DNA of 64,000 nucleotides from Deinococcus alpinitundrae (GTDB lineage Bacteria; Deinococcota; Deinococci; Deinococcales; Deinococcaceae): assembly GCF_009982895.1 (NCBI RefSeq), contig NZ_WXZL01000020.1, forward strand, positions 1-64,000. The letters are read 5' to 3'. Every line of letters starts with the position of its first letter. Within the stretch, counting starts at the first letter, position 1. Below, in pieces: positions 60,112 to 64,000 of this stretch. The position numbers and the translations under genes were made by a program. The notes under the pieces were generated by a model that made no database searches, was not told the origin of the DNA, and saw only the letters and a program-made list of their open reading frames with translations.

Positions 60112-60114
60112 CCC

Positions 60115-60624
60115 TTACCAGGTATCGCCCCCACCTTCCGGCGGCCAGGTGCCGAGCAATTGCCGCAGCAAGATCACCTGACCGAGATGGACGGCGTTGT
60201 GCATAACGTGCAGCGTCAATTCGTAGCCGAGGGTGTCGCGCCCCCGCACCAATCGTGATAAATCCGCCTCACGTGCCAACTGTTTGGTTTCGGCCAGCCC
60301 CACCAGAAAGGCTGCGCGCAAGTTTTCCCAGTCCTCTGGCTGGGCGCTGGGCCAGCCCTCGGCAGCGTGGGTGGGTTGGGCGACGGGCTCACCGCGTGCC
60401 AGCGCGAGCGTGTAGTTTTGCCAGTAGTGCAAGTGGGCGACGATCTCGGCAATCGTGTGGGGTGCGCCTGCCACCATTCGGCAAGCCTCCTGGGCACTCA
60501 GGCCACTCAGCACACGGCTGGGCGGCACGAAGGCGCTTCCTTCGTCCAGAAGGCGTTCGAGGGCTTCCGGTGCGGGGCCGAGGAGCGCTGCTGGCGACTT
60601 CGCTCCATCATGGGCCTGGGTCAT
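60115..60624 (-). CDS. DinB-family protein, paralogue (169 aa)
   Basis: DinB fold with PHTIAEIVAHLHYWQNYTLAL and LHVMHNAVHLGQVILLRQLL carrying the metal histidines. Shares the WPPEGGGDTW terminus with the gene at 59231-59719. Lies 9 nt downstream of pruA with a GAGG site, so likely co-transcribed with it. Confidence 0.85.
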   Translation of the reverse strand: MTQAHDGAKSPAALLGPAPEALERLLDEGSAFVPPSRVLSGLSAQEACRMVAGAPHTIAEIVAHLHYWQNYTLALARGEPVAQPTHAAEGWPSAQPEDWENLRAAFLVGLAETKQLAREADLSRLVRGRDTLGYELTLHVMHNAVHLGQVILLRQLLGTWPPEGGGDTW

Positions 60625-60633
60625 AACCTCACC

Positions 60634-62190
<1,557 letters not shown>

Positions 62191-62234
62191 GGGAGCGCTC
62201 CTTTGAGATGGTGAGAGAACAGACGGGTGTTGGC

Positions 62235-62258
62235 GTGAGGCTAACACAGCCTCCTCAC
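62235..62258. other. Hairpin-forming sequence upstream of pruA
   Basis: GTGAGG-CTAACACAGCCT-CCTCAC (plus strand) contains nested complementary arms (GAGGCT/AGCCTC). It lies 45 nt upstream of the pruA start, in the likely 5' leader or operator region. Confidence 0.35.
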
Positions 62259-62342
62259 AAGCGTAAAGTGCGTTCTCAAGCGCAAAAAAGTGCCGCCTAT
62301 GGCCTGTTCCGGCTGGGAGTGGAGTCGCCGGAAACTTATCAA

Positions 62343-62372
62343 ACGCCAGGTTCTGCTTTTGGAACGCCAGGT
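62343..62372. repeat. Direct repeat ACGCCAGGT x2, 21-bp period
   Basis: ACGCCAGGT at 62343-62351 and again at 62364-62372, exactly two helical turns apart, in the 182-bp gap between pruA and the esterase stop. It may be a tandem activator site for pruA; the distance (about 155 nt) is large. Confidence 0.35.
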
Positions 62373-63479
62373 CTAGGTCAGGTTGATGAGCCACCAGCGC
62401 AGAAAGCCCGGCAGCCGGGAGCGCCAAGCGGGTTCGTCGTGCCAGTCGCCCTCGCCGATCTGAAAGTTGATCTCTTGCACGAAGGGAGCACTGCGGGCCG
62501 CGAACCACTGCGTCTGCCGCACGGTGGCGGCGGCGTTCTCCACGAATAGGCCCTCGTGGGTGCCCATGTCTACGTAGAGGCGCAGCTCTGGCGCGGGGTG
62601 CTGCTCGGCGAAATCCAGCAGCGTGCCGTCCTGCACCCACAAGCTGGGGCTGAACGCGCCGCAGGTGCCCCATACGTCTGGGTGGGTCAGCGTGCCGTAG
62701 AGCGAGGCCACGCCGCCGAAGCTGCTGCCTGCCTGAGCTGTGGCTTCCCGCTCGGGCCGGGTGCGGTAGCGGGCGTCAATGTGCGGCTTGAGGGTACGTG
62801 CCAGAAACGTCTGGTAGGCGGGCGCGGTGGAGGTGAAACCGTTGGCTGCAATCGCAAAAGGCACATAATCGCTGCCCCGGTGTGCTGGTCGCACGCCCAC
62901 CGCGACCAGCAGGCAGGCCAAGCCCTCCGCCGCCAGTGCCCGCGCTGCCGCGTCCGCCGCCCAGCTTTCGCCCGCGAAGCTGGTGGCCGCGTCGAACACG
63001 TTCTGTCCGTCGTGCAGGTACAGGACAGGCAAGCGCTCGGTGCTTGCATTGTACCCCGGCGGCGTCCAGACCAGGACCGTGAAGTCGTCCTTCAGCTCCG
63101 GGCTGTGAACCGTCAGCGTTTCAATGCCCGCTGCCAGCGTGGAGGGCCTTCCCGCGCCGCCGTGTACGTCCTGCCAGCTCTGGACGCTGACCCGGTGGGT
63201 CGCCGCGCCCTCGACCACCGTGTGGCGCTCCGCTCGGCGCTCACCCCACCGGTCACCCTCCTCGCTCTCGGCGCTGCCCCGTGTGATCTTGTAGGTCAGC
63301 AGCGCTCCCACCGGAAACACAGCCCGCAGGACGCCGTCGACGAAGTGGGACTTCGGCAGGGCGGGCGCGTAGCCGCTCAAATTGGTCTGCAAGTAAAACC
63401 TGGCGTCGGCGGGCGTATCTACCGGAACCTCCAGCAGGAACGTCTGCTCGGCGGTGGGCATGAAGGAAGGAAAGGGCAT
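62373..63479 (-). CDS. Esterase (enterochelin esterase/D-like) with N-terminal carbohydrate-binding-like domain (368 aa)
   Basis: Alpha/beta hydrolase: RLPVLYLHDGQNVFDA before the oxyanion region, nucleophile Ser in AQAGSSFGGVASLYG (GxSxG), and a late His in DWHDEPAWRSRLP. The N-terminal LEVPVDTPADARFYLQTNLSGY resembles CBM20/48-type beta domains. Probably acts on acylated sugars or siderophore-like esters; substrate uncertain. 27 nt downstream of the endonuclease V-like gene on the same strand. Confidence 0.83.
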   Translation of the reverse strand: MPFPSFMPTAEQTFLLEVPVDTPADARFYLQTNLSGYAPALPKSHFVDGVLRAVFPVGALLTYKITRGSAESEEGDRWGERRAERHTVVEGAATHRVSVQSWQDVHGGAGRPSTLAAGIETLTVHSPELKDDFTVLVWTPPGYNASTERLPVLYLHDGQNVFDAATSFAGESWAADAAARALAAEGLACLLVAVGVRPAHRGSDYVPFAIAANGFTSTAPAYQTFLARTLKPHIDARYRTRPEREATAQAGSSFGGVASLYGTLTHPDVWGTCGAFSPSLWVQDGTLLDFAEQHPAPELRLYVDMGTHEGLFVENAAATVRQTQWFAARSAPFVQEINFQIGEGDWHDEPAWRSRLPGFLRWWLINLT

Positions 63480-63506
63480 GGGGGAAGTGTAGGCGGGGGA
63501 GAGGGG

Positions 63507-64000
63507 TCAGGGCGCGGCCCGGCAGGCCTGATCCACCCGTTTGAGCAGCGTGGGCAGGCGATGCGGCCCAGCCATCTGCCGAACGAAGTCCGCCGCCTGA
63601 GCCGGGTCCAGGCCCGCCGCCGTCACGAACAGCGGGCGCTGACTGTGCCCGCGCTGCACCGATATGGCGTGGAGCGACCCCTGAAAAGCGGTCTTGGCCA
63701 CCCCGATCACCGCCACCCGCTGCCCCAGCGCTCCGAACAGCTGCCAGCCCAGGCCGGGCCGTCCGGCGGTGTCCAGTGTCACGTACCCGTCGATGACGAC
63801 GACTTCGAGTTGGTCGGCCAGCGGCGCCAGCAACGCCAACAGGCAGGGCAGTTCGCGCCGGTAAAACGCCCCCGGTTGGTAGGCAGCCACCTGCGGCGAG
63901 GTATGCAGGCGTGCCTCGGTTTCCCGCGCGTCCGCCCAATCACTGAACAGCAGGGCGGCGGTGCGGGCGCCGCCATCCGGGCGGTAGTCCACGTCGATGC
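63507..64000 (-). CDS. Endonuclease V-like protein, 5' end outside the window
   Basis: The sequence runs off the window with in-frame IDVDYRPD, typical of the N-terminus (GxDVxY with catalytic Asp). The middle has YQPGAFYRRELPCLL and VVVIDGYVTLDTAGRPGLGWQLF. Canonical EndoV has DGxGxxHPRxxGLA here, so the second metal-site region is altered (DGY..., no His-Pro-Arg). VAVIGVAKTAFQGS matches the core. It may be a divergent or modified deoxyinosine endonuclease. An internal GTG at 63992 is not the real start. Confidence 0.8.
   Translation of the reverse strand, partial: IDVDYRPDGGARTAALLFSDWADARETEARLHTSPQVAAYQPGAFYRRELPCLLALLAPLADQLEVVVIDGYVTLDTAGRPGLGWQLFGALGQRVAVIGVAKTAFQGSLHAISVQRGHSQRPLFVTAAGLDPAQAADFVRQMAGPHRLPTLLKRVDQACRAAP

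Overview
The window looks like a chromosomal segment of a Deinococcus-type bacterium. The inference rests on high G+C, dense short-spaced genes, Deinococcus-like proteins, a Mn-type superoxide dismutase, a bacillithiol gene pair and several DNA-repair enzymes. Many genes also have a -10-like hexamer (TANNNT) ending only 5-8 nt before the start codon, the layout expected for leaderless mRNAs, which are common in Deinococcus. No species-level claim is made.

Layout. 1-7.5 kb: end of a tRNA-Gly gene, then a minus-strand run with a large BTAD/SARP-NTPase-TPR regulator, an amidohydrolase, a frameshifted tandem-GNAT gene, a metallophosphoesterase and a TetR regulator. 7.6-13.9 kb: a plus-strand acyl-CoA operon divergent from the TetR gene (CitE-like lyase, MaoC hydratase, carboxyltransferase, AMP-forming acyl-CoA synthetase, acyl-CoA dehydrogenase). 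13.9-22.2 kb: EamA exporter, GNAT and small proteins, a damaged IS5-family element sitting just upstream of an RluA-type pseudouridine synthase, sodA, a secreted protein, endonuclease III and a lipoprotein. 22.4-30.5 kb: hisZ-hisG-dinB-nucleotidyltransferase overlap chain, lipoprotein, an AAA/TPR pair, DegV, and a class-A-beta-lactamase-like hydrolase. 30.5-34.5 kb: an ABC exporter with an XRE regulator and two membrane proteins, preceded by a long inverted repeat. 33.7-35.8 kb: divergent bshB-like and bshA (bacillithiol). 35.9-49.4 kb: pseudokinase with membrane anchor, rRNA methyltransferase, family-4 uracil-DNA glycosylase, LLM oxidoreductase, diaminopropionate ammonia-lyase-like enzyme, M20 peptidase with divergent GntR, dtd, LysM/M23 peptidase, thioesterase, aat and serA.

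49.6-55.2 kb is the most unusual part. A second BTAD/NTPase/TPR regulator is followed 31 nt downstream by a small secreted Cys-containing protein. Both are dead. The regulator carries an in-frame amber codon and an IS5-family element. The secreted gene is split by an IS4-family element. Removing each IS plus one copy of its target duplication (4 bp CATT; 9 bp GTTGCTGGC) restores each reading frame exactly, giving a 1041-codon regulator and a 133-residue secreted protein. 55.3-64 kb: CoA-disulfide-reductase-like enzyme, class V and class III aminotransferases, two DinB paralogues around a DUF4180 gene, pruA, a CBM-esterase and the start-truncated end of an endonuclease V-like gene.

Functional threads: acyl-CoA/branched-chain catabolism under a TetR repressor; amino-acid metabolism (his, serA, pruA, transaminases); low-molecular-weight thiol and DNA repair; and regulator-effector modules built on BTAD/NTPase proteins, one apparently intact and one inactivated by transposons.
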